From Nemopilema nomurai (taxonomy: Eukaryota; Cnidaria; Scyphozoa; Rhizostomeae; Rhizostomatidae): 64,000 nt of DNA. Location: contig ML133458.1 in NCBI GenBank assembly GCA_003864495.1, forward strand, positions 1,329,449 through 1,393,448, given 5' to 3'. The notes below the pieces were generated by a model. The model searched no databases. It saw only the letters and a program-made list of their open reading frames with translations, and was not told the DNA's origin. Of this stretch, positions 11,579-24,852 are shown piece by piece. Made by a program: the position numbers and the translations under genes. How positions within the stretch are numbered: position 1 is the first letter of the stretch; each line of letters opens with the position of its first letter.

Positions 11579-13899
11579 CATGACCTCTCCAGTTGGGGAC
11601 GGGGTGCTAGTGGTTCACTGCATTTTTCTGACCGAATGATAAACAAGGCTTGAGCATAAGCTTTTAAACCGCCTGGGTTAATGTATGTCATATCATCATG
11701 TTATATATAAAAGCTGAAGCCCGTAATATTCCAAATTTTTCCAAATAAATTGTATATTTTGTTACCATTGTAACATGCACCTCTAAATTCGACCGAAAGC
11801 ACAAATCTTTTCCACAAAAGACTGAAGAATAAGTTCTGTTTTTTGTTTTCCATAATCATTTTGCTATTGCAATCATTTTTCATTGGAAACACACTATAAG
11901 AAGTGTTAGGCTCAATGTTTCGGAAGTTAAAAAACAACCCTACCCAAATTGAAAGAAGCTAAGGGGCCTTTGTAATTTGCATTTTTAATTTTCCTGGTTG
12001 ATAATCGCAAAAGTGTTGAGATTGTACATTATTATGTATTGCAACACTAGACTTGACACACAGTTCTATGGAGCGAGGCTATTGAGGAACGGTGGCTCTA
12101 CTAAAATTACCACATTAAATTTAAATCATCTGAATAGCGTTTGCTAGCGAAATGGTCGGGAAATGAAAGACACTGCCTACCAGCTTAGGGCCTTAGAATC
12201 TAATTAGAATGGGTAAACTGCTGGTTTTTTCTGTTATACAAATGAGATCTCAATATACAGTGACCAGTATGGATTTTCGTGATATATTGCGCAAATTCAG
12301 AATTTCAGGGCTTTTTCTACAGGTTAAAAAAGTGAAATTTCTTGTAGCGGGGTCTGAATCGAAAGGCTCCTTTAGCCTTTGGTGTGTATCTCGAATTATA
12401 TGTGGTTCATCTTTATCAATAATAAGAAAACGCAAAAATTCCAAATAGAAGGCAGACGAAGGGAGATGTTGCAGCTCGTCCCTCAAAGGCCGCTTGTGAA
12501 TGCTCCTCCGCACATGAGAGGATGCAAGTTATCTATCACTTTGGTGTTGTGTTAATTCAAAATTCTCATTGTCTGGCTAACTGATTTTCATTCAAAAAGA
12601 CTTTTCATTTGATCGAAAAGCCTCTTGTCCACTGTACAAAGACACATTGTTTTCGTCTATTGCGCCTCATTCGTTTCCCGATACATGCGAGATGAGCAAG
12701 AACAAAACCGCTTTTCCGAAGCCAATTTTGCCAGTGCAGGCGGATTCTTGTGCGAACAAAACGGTGCTGTTTGATGGTGACCCTTGAGACACCATTCCGT
12801 GGCACAATCTGTTACAAAAGCAAAACACAGCTTTGAAGTTTCATCACCGATCTGAGGTGGGTATAAAGTACAAGGCCATTTTTCATATTGTTAGCGCTAG
12901 CTTCCAGCCAACACATTTCGAAGGCCAATGGTTGATTTTGGCGACTGGTCATTCCGAGCACGACCCAGCCTTCTTACAGTGATTTCCAAATTTTGAATCC
13001 TGACTTTGGCATTAGTTATGAGCCATGAAAATACACGCGCGTAGCTCTCTCGTGGACCGCATTCTTAGACGCACCCTTTACACATCATCGCTACCCAACC
13101 GATTCTAAAGGTAGGCCATTTTTTCCGGACCGTAAAGCGGGTTTTGTTTTTTCTTTCGACGTTTTGAGCAAATTAGCAGTGTAGTTAGACGTTCGTCGAA
13201 TTCAACAACATCTTGCGAGAAGTTCGCGTGTTCTAATATTCTGAGACAGCATCCACTTCTTGATTTGAACGGCAGAATTGTCGCAGTTATTTGGTGCAAA
13301 GCAATACCCTCGTCAACGTCATAGTTTTACACGAGGACAGGGTTATTTCGCGCGGACATTGATGCAGCTGATTGATCGCCGATCTAGAAGATGTAAGCCT
13401 GCCCCAGAACTTTGATGTATAAATCATGTGTAATTTAGCTTCTTTAAACGTCTATGGGTCGGCAGCAAAGAGCATACATTGTCCGTTTCAAGCAACGGCA
13501 ACCGGAAATTGAGAGCAGTTTTGTAGCGTACATTTTTCATTGCTATATGGATATGATTAATGATTTAAAGATTAATGTCCTGGGGTAAGGTATGATGGTG
13601 AGGGAAGTGTCATCAGGCTGCTCGAAATTCATATAAGGGACGCTTGTAGATGTTCCAAAGTTGGGCTTCCTCGTGGTTCATTGTGGAATTCTCCGCAAGC
13701 CACAGTTATCGAGGTGAACTAGTAATTTCAGACAAGTCTTCTCAGTGAACAGTCTAGATTATGGGTGTGGAATCTCTATAAGAGTGTCGCGTAAATTCTG
13801 TGCAGCTTTCACCGTATAAATGTTTTAAAAACTTCATCGTGAGGAGAACTTATGACGCAGTCTCACCACAGAAATCATAGATTAGATGAATTAACGAAT

Positions 13900-14220
13900 A
13901 CACTGAGAATTGAGTAAACTGATGAATGCCAGAGTCGCTAACAGTAACTGAAGGCCTTAGAGAACCAGTAAAAGCATGAAATAAATTGTATCAAGGAAAT
14001 AAATATAGGTAAATGAACTGAACAGTTAATGAACGTAAATTAAGTAAATGAATCAATGAATCAAAGATTGGATGAATAAGTAAATATACATAAATTGAAG
14101 TAAACATAAAACGAGTGTTGACGAAGTTAAGACGAAAAATCTTGCAAGAAGGAATGAGTATTTGAATAAATGAACACAGAGGCGAGTCAATAAGTAAATG
14201 GAGAACTAAATATATAATTT
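13900..14220. repeat. Low-complexity aatga/taaa-rich DNA
   Basis: Degenerate short words such as aatgaa, gtaaatga and aataagtaaa recur without a fixed period. Stops fill all frames. It is probably decayed simple repeat. Confidence 0.6.
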
Positions 14221-17200
14221 AAGTTTATATTAACTTTTGCCAATCTTTTGGAGGTTCCTTTTTGTACCTAGCAGTGATATCAGAATTAGACATGCTGTCA
14301 GGTTTAAATCGTTGTGACAGAGAATCGCCAACTGTATTGGTTACCAAAAACGCCCTGCTTCTTTAACTTTCTCAAATCTTTAATCATCTATGAAGTTAAA
14401 TAAATCAACATTTGGAAATGGTGGCCTACTTAGAGACAATTCACTGCTTATTTAGTCAAATGACCCTTACTCAAGAATGAAGTAGATGCCTCTTGTTAAA
14501 CCCTATGTAATGGCCCCAGTTAATTGTATCATAGGAAACAAAGCTTTGAGCACTGCCATTTAATAGAGAATCCAAATAAGATAAATGCTTCCTTGTTATT
14601 GCTAGATCCAAATTTGTTTTGTCTAGGACGTTTAATCACTGACGAAGCTAGACTGGTCACAACTAAAGTTAAAGAGCAGAAAAATGTTTAACGCGGAAAG
14701 CAACTAGTAGTCACGACTTGGTAACGTGCAATAGGGTTGCTTCCAAAAAATGCTTTGAAAATACCAGTTTTTGAGAAACGCTTGTAAAACAAGGCTAACT
14801 GCCAATATGTCAGCTTAGGTTAGTATTTAGTACGTGAAGGCGTGAAGCTTTCTTAAGCAGATTATCAAGATCCGACAGATTTGCTAGACGTCAAAGCCTG
14901 GGCTTCATCTGTATCAGTAGCTACAAATAGGATTTTCCAAGGGAGTGAAAATGAGGGAGCTGATGACGTCATATGAGCCTTCTTTGCCAAACGTCCCAGC
15001 AATTAGAGGCCTTGTGCCACACACCAGAGAGTCTACTTGCACTTGAATTTAATGTGATGTTAACTTGCTTCCAAAAGCGTCTGTCGGCTGTACGTGCTAC
15101 GAGTTTACAATGCCAATGTGACTCAAAATTAGAATTTCATGGCCAAAAGCATACTGCAACCACAGTATAGTGCAAGCTCCCATGAAACACTATCTAAGGA
15201 AAATGGAACATTCAAGAATGTTGTGCTAATTTTTGGCACCATCTTTCGATAAGCTTGCTAGACAGTTTGTTCTCTTGGCGAATAAACAAACCTGAATGCC
15301 CAACTGCACAAGTATGACGACAAAAAGTCCGTAAAAGGGGCCTGGGCATAATTTGAGTCACATTCACCATTGTTTGTTGTCGCTTCGTTCCCGGTGGGTT
15401 TACAAGGAACAGGCCTTTCTTTCATCTTTCAAACGGGCCTACGTAATTGCTTCTAATAGGCTTGACAGACGCTCCATCAGTGTTATAGTGGGCTTGATTA
15501 GTTTATTTCATTACCTTGCTGGCTGTTTTTCTGCCTGCTTTTCGACATTCCTCTGTATAGTTTCTCACTAACTGCATTTGTGCCCGTGGTCTTGCTCGCT
15601 TTTGTTCTTCCATGGGTTTAGGGCAGGTTAATCCACTACAACGTTTCTTATCAGTGTTGACTGTCACAGTGGCGAATGCAAAGTCAAGATAAAGGGGGGT
15701 GACCTTCACCTCAGAAAATGAATGAACATGGTGGTCATCATCAGAAAATGATCACATGCGATTGCATGTTACTGTGTTGATTGAAAGTACGACGATAGAA
15801 ACAAATGACTAACAGCGTAGCAAAATGTTTAGCGCAAGAAGTACAAAGGACTTTCAGTCAATAAATGCAGCAAAGCCGCAGGTAAACTTCCAAATCTTGT
15901 CTTACATTTGCGAAAGTACTGGATCCTAGCTATTTGTCACGTGTTGTTTGGGAATGATAGAAAACGCAAGGAATAGTGAAAAGAGAGTAAAGAGTGGGAG
16001 TTAAGATGAGGAAAGTGCTTATTAGTTTGAAAAGATAATAAGCGGTGGTAAGCGGAATCAAAAGGTTTAGTAGCGGAAGTTTATGATTCAATAGGTCTAG
16101 TTCATTACGTTCCATCTAAGTCAAAGAGCAACAGCAACATTAGAAGCTTCAACGGATTTCATAGATTTATAAATCGTTAGAAAACGCCCAGGATTATGCG
16201 TAATGAGACGGTACCCAGCAATATCGATATTCAAAAGCTAGATAACCAGAGGAATTCTTTTTTGTATCACCTATCTGAGATTTTGTAATCCCTTTCGATC
16301 AAAGATTTCTCGTCATAGACTGAAGCAAATTTAAATCTCCTTCTTTGCATTCCAAAGCGTTTCTTCGTGAGGATGCTCCTTGTTCAGAATAATGAAGCGG
16401 TTGACCCTTTGTCACGAGGTCAGTTTTCATTTTGGCCGCTTCTTGGGCAATGTAAATTAGTCTTGGCTCCTACGCATCCCCCTCTCGAGTCACGTTTGCA
16501 TAAATCTCATGTTTGGCAATTCAATTCAAACGCATAAAGTCCTCATACTTTCGGATTTGTTTCGCCATAATCTTTTGAAAAAAACCAACTGCGTTTCATT
16601 TAGCTCCAACGTCTACCAGTCTTGCGCCCCGTTACTTTTTCTATATATATATACTTTTTCCATCATTCAAATCAATTGTCATTGTGGCCTCTGAGATGAA
16701 TCGCCGTTACGTTTGCGCTTGCGGCCGAATATTTCTTGCAACCGAAAGCACCTCTGGCTATATCACGTTCAGAGTTACAAACGAGTACCTAGAAATGGCT
16801 GCAATGAATTGGGAAATTGCTGCAATGGAGTTTGTTGTCGAAACTTCCACAATCTCTACCGTCTATGACTTAGGGCATCAATTATTGTACCCTATTTTGG
16901 AAATGTGATTAATTTAAAAGTTTTGCAAACTTATCAACAAACGATCCCCGTTTATTTTCCGCGTTTGATGCAGCCACCCAAGGAAGTCTTTAAATATTAA
17001 TCGAGTTGCTTCATCTTTCTTTTTGTTAAGAGGCAGCGGTGAACCTGGTTCATAATTGGTTTTCCTTATTCTCACCAATCTGATTGTCGGGTGTGTCCAA
17101 AAATCGCTTTGTACTCATTATTTTGATCTACAGCAGCGTAAAGACATCTAAAGGAATATAACTACCTCAAGATTCTGATATGGTTCCAAAAAGTTATCAC

Positions 17201-18129
17201 TTGAATTCTCATGAAAGATAGCAGCTGATAAAATCTTTCAAAAACCTGCTTTTAAAAACCTATTATGCTGATTTCTGTGATAAGGAGTATCGAGACGGCG
17301 CAGTATCTCGGGATGATACTCACGTTTCCGCAACTCATTTTATGAGGAACAGTGCAAGTCAACTAGTAGATATCTCTTCGGTCTTCCGCTAAACGTTTTG
17401 TCATGGTTTCTAAATCGAGAAACATGGACTAGTTTTAGAATAATTAAATTAGTTTTGAAGTTTTTTTTACGGCGTTGGGTGGACGGGAAAGAAGTTTTAA
17501 AGAAACGCAAAGGTGTGTCCACTAGGCTCCCAGGTGAATTTTGGCTGCTTTTCCGCTTGTTTTCGGGTTTAGTATGTAAACAATATTTTTCTCTATTTCT
17601 TAAAATTTTCTCACATTCGAGGCCCAAAAAACTCGGAATCCCTTGAACCAAAAAATTAGTCGTACATTTGGCTGACCAAAAATACATTTCGGTCAAATTT
17701 TAGACCATAAACGTAGCTTGAGCACTCCTATTCTAAACATATAAGAGCAACAACACCCCTTTCCTCCTGGGTGCTCACGGCACAGCAGTACACTTTTCTA
17801 AATCATAATATTGATGGACGTCACACACGAATCCCTTGTTTTGCTCAAGTAACTAATAGTTCTGTCCTGCTGTCAACCTACCCTTTACAAAGATTGACAC
17901 CAAATTACTTGTGTGCTACAAACTGTGCTCTCCATAATTTACTTGAAAAGCCCCGTTTGACGACCACCTCGCTACCTCAAGCGACCCCTATTTCTCAAGG
18001 CCACGTCGCTCTCAATTATCTCTAAACGTCATTGCCTTATCCACTAACCTTCTTGTCTCTGCACCACCAATGTTCAGTTTGCTGATTGTTCTGCATGGAT
18101 GACACTCTTCGATCCTCGTTTTCACACGC

Positions 18130-18200
18130 GGTGCCAATGTTGTTGTTGCTGCTGTTGTCACTGTAGATATTGCTGTTGTTGCTGCTGTTGCTGTTGAATA
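18130..18200. repeat. Imperfect (TTG/CTG)n trinucleotide repeat
   Basis: Interrupted ttg/ctg units occur here. On the minus strand they read as Thr/Ala-rich peptide in the open frame 18012-18257, which is best explained by the repeat and not by a gene. Confidence 0.8.
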
Positions 18201-18362
18201 TTGATGTTGACATTCACCAAGCCCCATCTGCGTCCCAGAAGCTCCAGTTGCCTTCATATCGCAAATTAATTGTCATCTACCAAGTGCTTGTTCTATGATA
18301 GATGGGAACTAAAAGCAGAGAGATATTGCCCTCGGATTTCGTTGATTCCAAGTTTAACTTAG

Positions 18363-19120
18363 TTCTCTCATAACTGGGCCACCATTGATAAGGGTCCCTA
18401 TATAGAACACAACTGGGTTACATTCAACAGCAACAACAGTATTGCCCATTTTGATAACGTCAATAGAGCTCTCGTTTATTTCTTGAGCAAGGTCCCAGAC
18501 AAATATGCGGGACGCTTCGTTGAAAAGATTCTTGCGAGTTCTGCATAGTGAAACGATGTTTGGGAGTAAACTACTCTTTCTGTTCTTGTCGGTGGGCTTC
18601 CATAGGGGAAGATATCAGCTTTCCGTCACACCTCCTGCGTTAAGCTTGGGATGATGTTTCTCCTTTATATAGTTACCCCCGGGCCAACAATTACCTTCTT
18701 TCTTTTACGCACATTATTCAAAACAAAGTCATAGGGAAAGATGATCACAAAGCTTTGATTCCTAGCCCCCTTCTGAACGGCAGGCTAATTGGTTACCACG
18801 GTTGACTGGAAGATCATACACTGCGCAGTCTGTTTATGGGCTGGTCATTTTATCTCTCGGTCTTTTCCACTGTGAATTTTGTCATGGTCTTCTTTTCGAG
18901 ATTAAACAGGCTTAGAGACGTTGGCATTTCTCCATCCCAGCCACCATTCATTAGAAAATGGGACCTTGTGTTTGAATAAAGTAAGTTGAATGCCTTATCT
19001 TTTTCTCCGGTGTCCCATTTAATGGTCCTGTCCTACGCTGTTAAAAAGATTGGCCTTTATCTGACCATAAAAACCACACCATGAATTTCAGAACCAGCGA
19101 GTGGAAAATCGTTAATGTAC
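18363..19120 (-). pseudogene. Possible decayed coding region, family not recognised
   Basis: On the minus strand three segments read like protein but are broken by stops and frame changes. The segment near 19005-18827 includes DTGEKDKAFNLLYSNTRSHF and MNGGWDGEMPTSLSLF. The segment near 18820-18680 includes SFVIIFPYDFVLNNVRKRKK, with an in-frame TAG before it. The segment near 18620-18359 includes NLFNEASRIFVWDLAQEI and NTVVAVECNPVVFYIG and ends at a stop. Good splice sites between them are lacking, which favours a pseudogene over a split gene. The plus strand of 18363-18548 is also open for 61 codons, so chance cannot be excluded. I do not recognise the family. Confidence 0.3.
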
Positions 19121-20426
19121 TTCGCTGACTGTTTTGTCCGTTTCATCGAGTACTCCGTCTATTGCTGCGATCTACCTTCACGAATCGTTCACTCCCGAAT
19201 CGGAGCTGCGTCAGCCAGCAACTACAATCAAATCTTCAGCTGTGTTAGTTCGATCGAGTGCACCGATACTGGAACTCCTTTCGTGAAAATTATTACGTGT
19301 CGTTCCATGTAACGACGTCCCAAGATTTCATACAAACAGTGAGTACAGACGTGGTAATTCTTGTCAATTTTAGTTTGATAGTCATCGTTCCTTTTACGTG
19401 AGTTAGAAAGTGTCCATTTAATGTTGCGTTGAAATCAGAAGCTCAACAGTGTATAATAACGAATCCCGCACAGTTGAATAATTTTCAAGATTTTCAGTTT
19501 TTTATTAATCAGTAAAGCAGACGGCTGATTGCCAGTACTGTGTTTTCGTTTGAGTATGTCCTATATTGTTTACGCTTCCCCGATGTTTAGTTTACCGCCA
19601 GTACCGCCCAGTTCGGAGCTCTCGATGCTTGGGATAATTGAAAATCCTTTCGTGGCTGTCAAGCTCAAGTGCGTCTGGGACTCTCACTCCGGACTGGAAA
19701 GGGTCTCGCCATGTTGGTTTCAGTTTTCGACCACCGCAACTGCGCCATATTCTGCGTGGCGGGCGGGTAGACGCTGCGGGTGAGCAATTTATGTGCCCCA
19801 CGAAATGAATGGAATGGCATGCAGCATTCAAGCATCCATCTTGAAATAGTGCTCAGTTTGGAGCCCTGCGTTTGTGGATCGAGGAACTCATATTTTCCCT
19901 GTGGCTCTTCTAAGAGTTGTTCTTTGGATGTCGCCACAGTACGCGTGCTTACTGAGCCAATAGTATCCCTTTTCAGGGGCAATAATTCAATTTACTGGAA
20001 TGCTGCGTTGCTTACGAACTGAATTTATGACGATCACGAAATTGATGAAATAGGTAGAAATTTGACAAAATCGAAACAAGTCAAGGCTTGTGTACAGAAA
20101 TGTTTGCAACGGCTCAAAAGCTGCTAGGATTGTGACAGGCGTGCATTTGAAGGGTTTGATCTATGCTGGCACAATACTTTTAGATACTTAGGACTTAGGA
20201 ACTTTTTCTGATGAAATTATTGAAAGGTATCATAAAGACCAAAAATTGCTTATCTTGGAGAAAGAAATCATTCACAGCATTGGGAGACGTTTACCTGCAT
20301 AGCGTATTTAGTCACTTAAAACTTTAAAAGCAAGAAAAATCATTCAAATGATAATCGCTTATATTTGATTATGCCCTAGTTCTTTGAAGGCTTTTCTTTC
20401 GCCTTAGGAAACATCTACGTTTGAAA

Positions 20427-20786
20427 ATGGGGAGCGCTGGGCTTGGAAAAGAGCTTCGTTTGGTGTTTGGGGTTCTCTTTGTGTTGCTGATATTGAGCCC
20501 TCTGTGCTTATGTGCCCGGCCGAAAAAATGTCACAAGAAGCGATACAATACTATTGTAAGTCCGCCAGGCATTCCTGACTGCAAGAAGAGCATTCAAATG
20601 GTCAAGTGTGAGGGCTACTGCGAGTCAAGCAGCCGGCCAACCTCGTTCGTGAAGTTCGGCATCGAGTTCGAGCGGCTCTGTAACTGCTGCCAGCCTGACT
20701 CGAGAAAAGAAAGGAAGATAACGTTTCCTTGCGGAAGCACCGTCGAGATATTGCAAATCAAGAAGTGCAAATGTTTAGCATGTTAA
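20427..20786 (+). CDS. NDP: Secreted cystine-knot protein of norrin type, 119 residues
   Basis: Single coding exon. Residues 1-30 form a signal peptide (hydrophobic core LVFGVLFVLLILSPLCLCA). The mature part has 11 cysteines at 35, 52, 61, 65, 85, 87, 88, 102, 114, 116 and 119. The pattern C-x16-C, C-x8-C, CEGYC, CNCC, C-x13-C and CKCLAC at the very C-terminus follows the CTCK fold. The cysteine number and order match vertebrate norrin, including the extra cysteines used for covalent dimers. Norrin is a ligand of Frizzled-4/LRP5-6 (family knowledge); a Wnt-like role here is inference. Bursicon- and mucin-type CTCK domains are the alternatives. ATG 20427 is preferred over the in-frame TTG at 20421. 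A good acceptor (ccttag at 20402-20407) just before the ATG suggests a 5' UTR intron; a donor at 19339 (aca|gtgagt) would fit. Confidence 0.75.
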   Translation: MGSAGLGKELRLVFGVLFVLLILSPLCLCARPKKCHKKRYNTIVSPPGIPDCKKSIQMVKCEGYCESSSRPTSFVKFGIEFERLCNCCQPDSRKERKITFPCGSTVEILQIKKCKCLAC

Positions 20787-23700
20787 CCTGCCCCCATAAC
20801 ATCCTGTATCAAAGAGTTGTTTCTCCATGTTGCGTCCCCATTTTGGTATGGCCTCGTTGCGACTTACGTCTCCAGAGCTTGGACGTTGGTCAAAGGCGTT
20901 GCTGTTACTGCCGTATTTCCAACACTTGTTTACACAGATGTAACTTTCTTGCAACTGGATAATCCTGCAAGGAAATATATTTAAACTGCGATGGTTTTCA
21001 GACGACCGCTAATGACTTTCCTTTCTATTAACTTTTGCAGCCTTGAACGCCATAGTGGAGCTAAATCGTAGGCCTTTAGTCAACATGACGACTAGTTCAA
21101 TAATCCCGAAGCTTGTGCGATTCATATTCTCGTCGCAGGACTACTTCTAAAGCTTTATCCACTTACCTTGATTGAACAAAAACAATTTCACATTTATCCT
21201 GTGCACTGCTTCCGACATTCACTACAGTACCGAAAGTGACAAAATTAACGCCCAAACCAAGTAACCGCCCCTACCGAATAAGCGCCCCAGGGTAAAGGCA
21301 ATTCAATAGAGAGCCTGAGTTTTCAATTGTAAATTTAGACCATGAAGAGGATAAGGAAACTGAAATTTTATAGGAGATTTTATTTTTTCAACAATTGTGT
21401 ATTGCGTTTGTTATCATCTTTGTCAGAAAAAGAACGGGAAAAATTCTAAAAATAAATTTAACCCTTATTGGTATGGGTGAAAATTATTAAGCGCTCCTGC
21501 TGAATGAGCCGCCTTCTCGAATAAGCGTCCCCTTGCAAAAGTTTGTTTTCAAATATGCAGCAATAAATTCGTTATTTGCGGTATGCTTGCTTTGTCGTGA
21601 AGTCATTCTAAACTTGACAATAATTTGTTTTCATTTTGTAATAACTATCTATGTGGCAGTAGAAAAAGTCTTTTTGCTGAATTCATTTGAATTCTATTGA
21701 AACTTTCTCATAATTAACGTTAAGCGTCGTGTCTAGGTGTTTTCATTAGTTGATCGTCAACCAAACATATTTAATCATCTGCATTACCATCGAATAACCT
21801 CGCATCCCCATCGCATTACCAATATGACAATCGTCTTTTGCTGCAGAACCAAGATGCACCCGTAACTCTCGCATTCTGAATCTTTTCCTTTCGCAAGAAC
21901 AACTTGATATTGCAGTAAAGATTATTATTTAGAGGATTCCAGCTACTGTATAATGTTTTTCGACAACAGACGCATGTTTTCCCTCGGCCTTCTGTCTACG
22001 CTTTTTATGATCTTGTGTGAGAAGATTTAAAAGAGACTGGAATAATGTGTAGCTTATTCGTTCTTACCACGTTACAACCTGTAATCACAGCCATACTTCC
22101 ATCAACTGAGCAGCCACCTTAAGTTGCAACGAGTGAGTTCAGTTTTCACTTTAGTTTGCAAGCAACTACGCATCGCCAAAATACCTTGTCAGTAGGAGCG
22201 TCCTAATGCAAACCCACAGATGGGCTAGAATGAATTATTCAAGTGATCTATCTGTTGCAAATTAAGAATATCGTGTCTACATATGATAGTTGCTAATTAC
22301 ATTTCATGTTTTTTGTCATTTGGGCTGGTAAGCAGAGACAAAATCTTCCTTCCATTGTTATTTTACAAGAATTACGAGGTTATCACCACCCACCTATTTC
22401 CCCGAGAAAAGGGTGCCGTCAGAGATTGTCGAATTTTCACATAAGTATTTTCTTCATTTTCATGAATTGTAGCAGACGACAGGAACGCAAAGTGCATTTG
22501 GAAATAGCACCTCTTTAATCGTCTGTATAATAGTTTCTTTCATTTTTGTTGAAAGATTGCATTTTCACAGCTTACGTATTTAACTAATAATGCTATGTAA
22601 ATACGTCTTCAAAAGTCATATATATTTAATTCTAACAATCTACTCGAAATATAACATTAATGAAAATATAATCGTACGTATTGCAGTTAAGGTAGATACA
22701 TTGGCAGCAGTAGCAAAACTTTAATTCAATGAACAGAAATTTAAACATCGTGTTATCTTCTTTGTCCGTTTGGATTTGCTCGTGACACTGATTAAAACTC
22801 CGAACACAGAAAGAACTAAAGAGAGTGGTGGCCACAGAAGCTGTGACGTCAGCATTGACAGAAAATTATGTGGTATTTTGCATCGTACATTCTTCATTCT
22901 AGTGTGACACTGTATTGCTGTTAATCAAATATATATTATGATGCGTAGCTATGACGAAAACGGAAACACTACAGAATATCCCAGTCAACCACAGCTGACG
23001 CAAATACGAACTTAAGAATTTCCTGGATCTTGTTAGTTGTATGAAACAGTCAACATATCCAGAGGAGCGTATACGTGACTCCAAGTGGTGCCAGAGATGG
23101 CTGCAGTACAAATGTGGGTTGTTTAATGTTTAAGGTTTGATGCACAAGGTTTAATGATGTCCAAAGGTAACAGCAGTAAACACAAATATCTATAAATCTC
23201 ACGACAATCTGATGCCCGCAAAAATCTCATGACAAAAAACCTTTAACTTGGCTATTACAACAAAGATCTATGAGGGGTAAAGCTATTTTGTTGTTGCTGC
23301 TGATGAAATAACTTCCTAGCTTTTTGGAACAGGCCGCGTCTAGTTGTCTTCATCACCAGCTATTCTTCCATTAATCACATAGAGTTGGCTACGACATTGC
23401 TCTAAATACAACCCTCGCAAAAATGGGCAGATATATCAAGAAGCAAGGACACAATTAAAGCCTGAGGCCGCCAAAATCAATAATGGGGTGGCGTCTTGAG
23501 GCTTCTTTTCTCTTCAACAGAAATATTCAAAATAAGTCGCTCAAAAGGGGCGCAAAATTTAAAGAAAGGACGCCAGACCAGCTTTAACTCAGCGAAGGGG
23601 GCCTAATTCCGCCAGCTGCCCACTGTGATTGAATAATCGAAATCAAAAAGTGCCTCTCTTAACTACTTCATGGTAGTTGTCAAAGAAGTGTGGAGATGAC

Positions 23701-24852
23701 GCACCTCTTTGATTGGAAAATCACCGGCCTCGTGTTGAGGAAGCGGTCCCTCTCTGGAAAGAGGTTATGCAAAAAAAGGAAATGAAAATATGGAGGTCAA
23801 ATGGTAATAGATGTAGGTGGAGTGCTGGAGGAGAAGACCCGGTAAAGGATCTGCAACAAATTCATCCGAGTAGGCCATGTCCAAGTCATCCGAGAACTCT
23901 GTGAGTCTTTGCCGCGTGATTATTTTTAAACACACCCTATGGGCAGCAAATTTCGAATACCTGGAGTGAGCCTTGTTTTGGGCTTGACCCATCCTCTCGT
24001 AAATAAAAACATCATTTTGTTGCACAATAACGCTAAATTTTGCGTTTTGTAGTTTGTTTTGTAACATAAATTTAAAGCAAATATGCTCTCCATTCTTTAA
24101 GATGACGTTTAATCTTCTTGCAAAGACATAGACCAGTCGACTAAAGTCTGTTTTATGGTTGTGGCTGTGAGTTTATTTTCAGGATGCCAAAAAGACTCAG
24201 AGCCAATGGCTCAGGCTATTAGTTGAATGCCATCGACTCAGCTATTTTACCTTTTTGCAAAATTGCAACAATGGTGCATTTGATGATGGTAAAGATATTG
24301 CCAAAAATCTGAAATTATTACTCCCTATCAAGTAAGGATTTAATCAAGTAAGACAGATTTTGAAACTCACTGCCAAGCTGAAATCGAGAGAATTTAATCT
24401 GCAGGTAGAGGTGATAGAAGTTAAAATGCAAAGCATTATAGTGATGAGTCCTGGTTAAAAATGAAAAAATATGGTTACAAAACAAAATCACAGAAACCAG
24501 AAGAGCAGTATTCTTTTAAAATGTGATTTCTCTAAGGTCAAACTATAGTTCCAAATTTGGCATTCTGCCCATATGAAGCCAGTGCACAAATTTTGTAATG
24601 TGTGTTTTCTATATCTGTAACTAACTAATATTGTCTATTTTATCTGAGGCCTTCTAGCACATGGTGGAAAGATGATTATCTTTTAGAATATGAGGCTATA
24701 ATTTATCATCAGAAAGCAAGAACCTTTTTTTACGTTTCTATGCAATCTAGTTAGCATCAGTTAATTATTAATTATTAAAGTATTTCCAACTTCCGCAAAA
24801 AGACAAAACCCTGTAAAAGAACAATAAAGCAGACCATTTTGTTTGCTTTTAG
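20787..24852. other. Intergenic stretch before EXOC4
   Basis: About 4 kb with no recognised coding region. It should hold the 3' UTR of the cystine-knot gene and the promoter and first exon of EXOC4 (start codon and roughly 20 residues), which I could not identify. A likely mobile-element remnant lies at 21240-21535. A minus-strand open frame at 23765-24067 has no motif. Confidence 0.55.
21240..21535. mobile_element. Possible transposon remnant with repeated ataagcgcccc motifs
   Basis: A cluster of related words (aacgccc, taaccgcccc, gaataagcgcccc) near 21246-21290 recurs near 21488-21533 (taagcgctcc, gagccgcc, gaataagcgtcccc). These look like subterminal repeats of a small non-autonomous element of about 290 bp. 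No coding sequence and no clear target-site duplication were seen, so the class is unknown. Confidence 0.35.

Larger units (their letters stand above)
9505..18362. other. Long intergenic stretch without a recognisable gene
   Basis: About 8.9 kb in which no open frame carries a motif I recognise. Frames of 60-120 codons occur on both strands, as expected by chance in such DNA. Notable content: a short C run near 9731, a long G tract near 11550-11578, an A/T-rich aatga/taaa low-complexity zone (about 13900-14220), and a short TA repeat near 16642. Confidence 0.55.

Noticed and set aside
18012..18257. Minus-strand Thr/Ala-rich frame
   Set aside because: It is explained by the interrupted trinucleotide repeat; no other protein feature is present.
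19665..19982. 105-codon minus-strand frame divergent from the norrin-like gene
   Set aside because: Three overlapping frames are open in this locally GC-richer patch, no motif is visible, and no splice or conservation evidence is available.
23765..24067. Minus-strand frame with a SDDLDMAYSDEF segment, considered as an exon
   Set aside because: There is no neighbouring exon to join, no family match, and it lies where the EXOC4 promoter is expected.
24180..24222. ATG frame MPKRLRANGSG considered as the missing first exon of EXOC4
   Set aside because: The end would resemble the expected SG before ALLVSV, but no GT donor follows; it runs into a stop.
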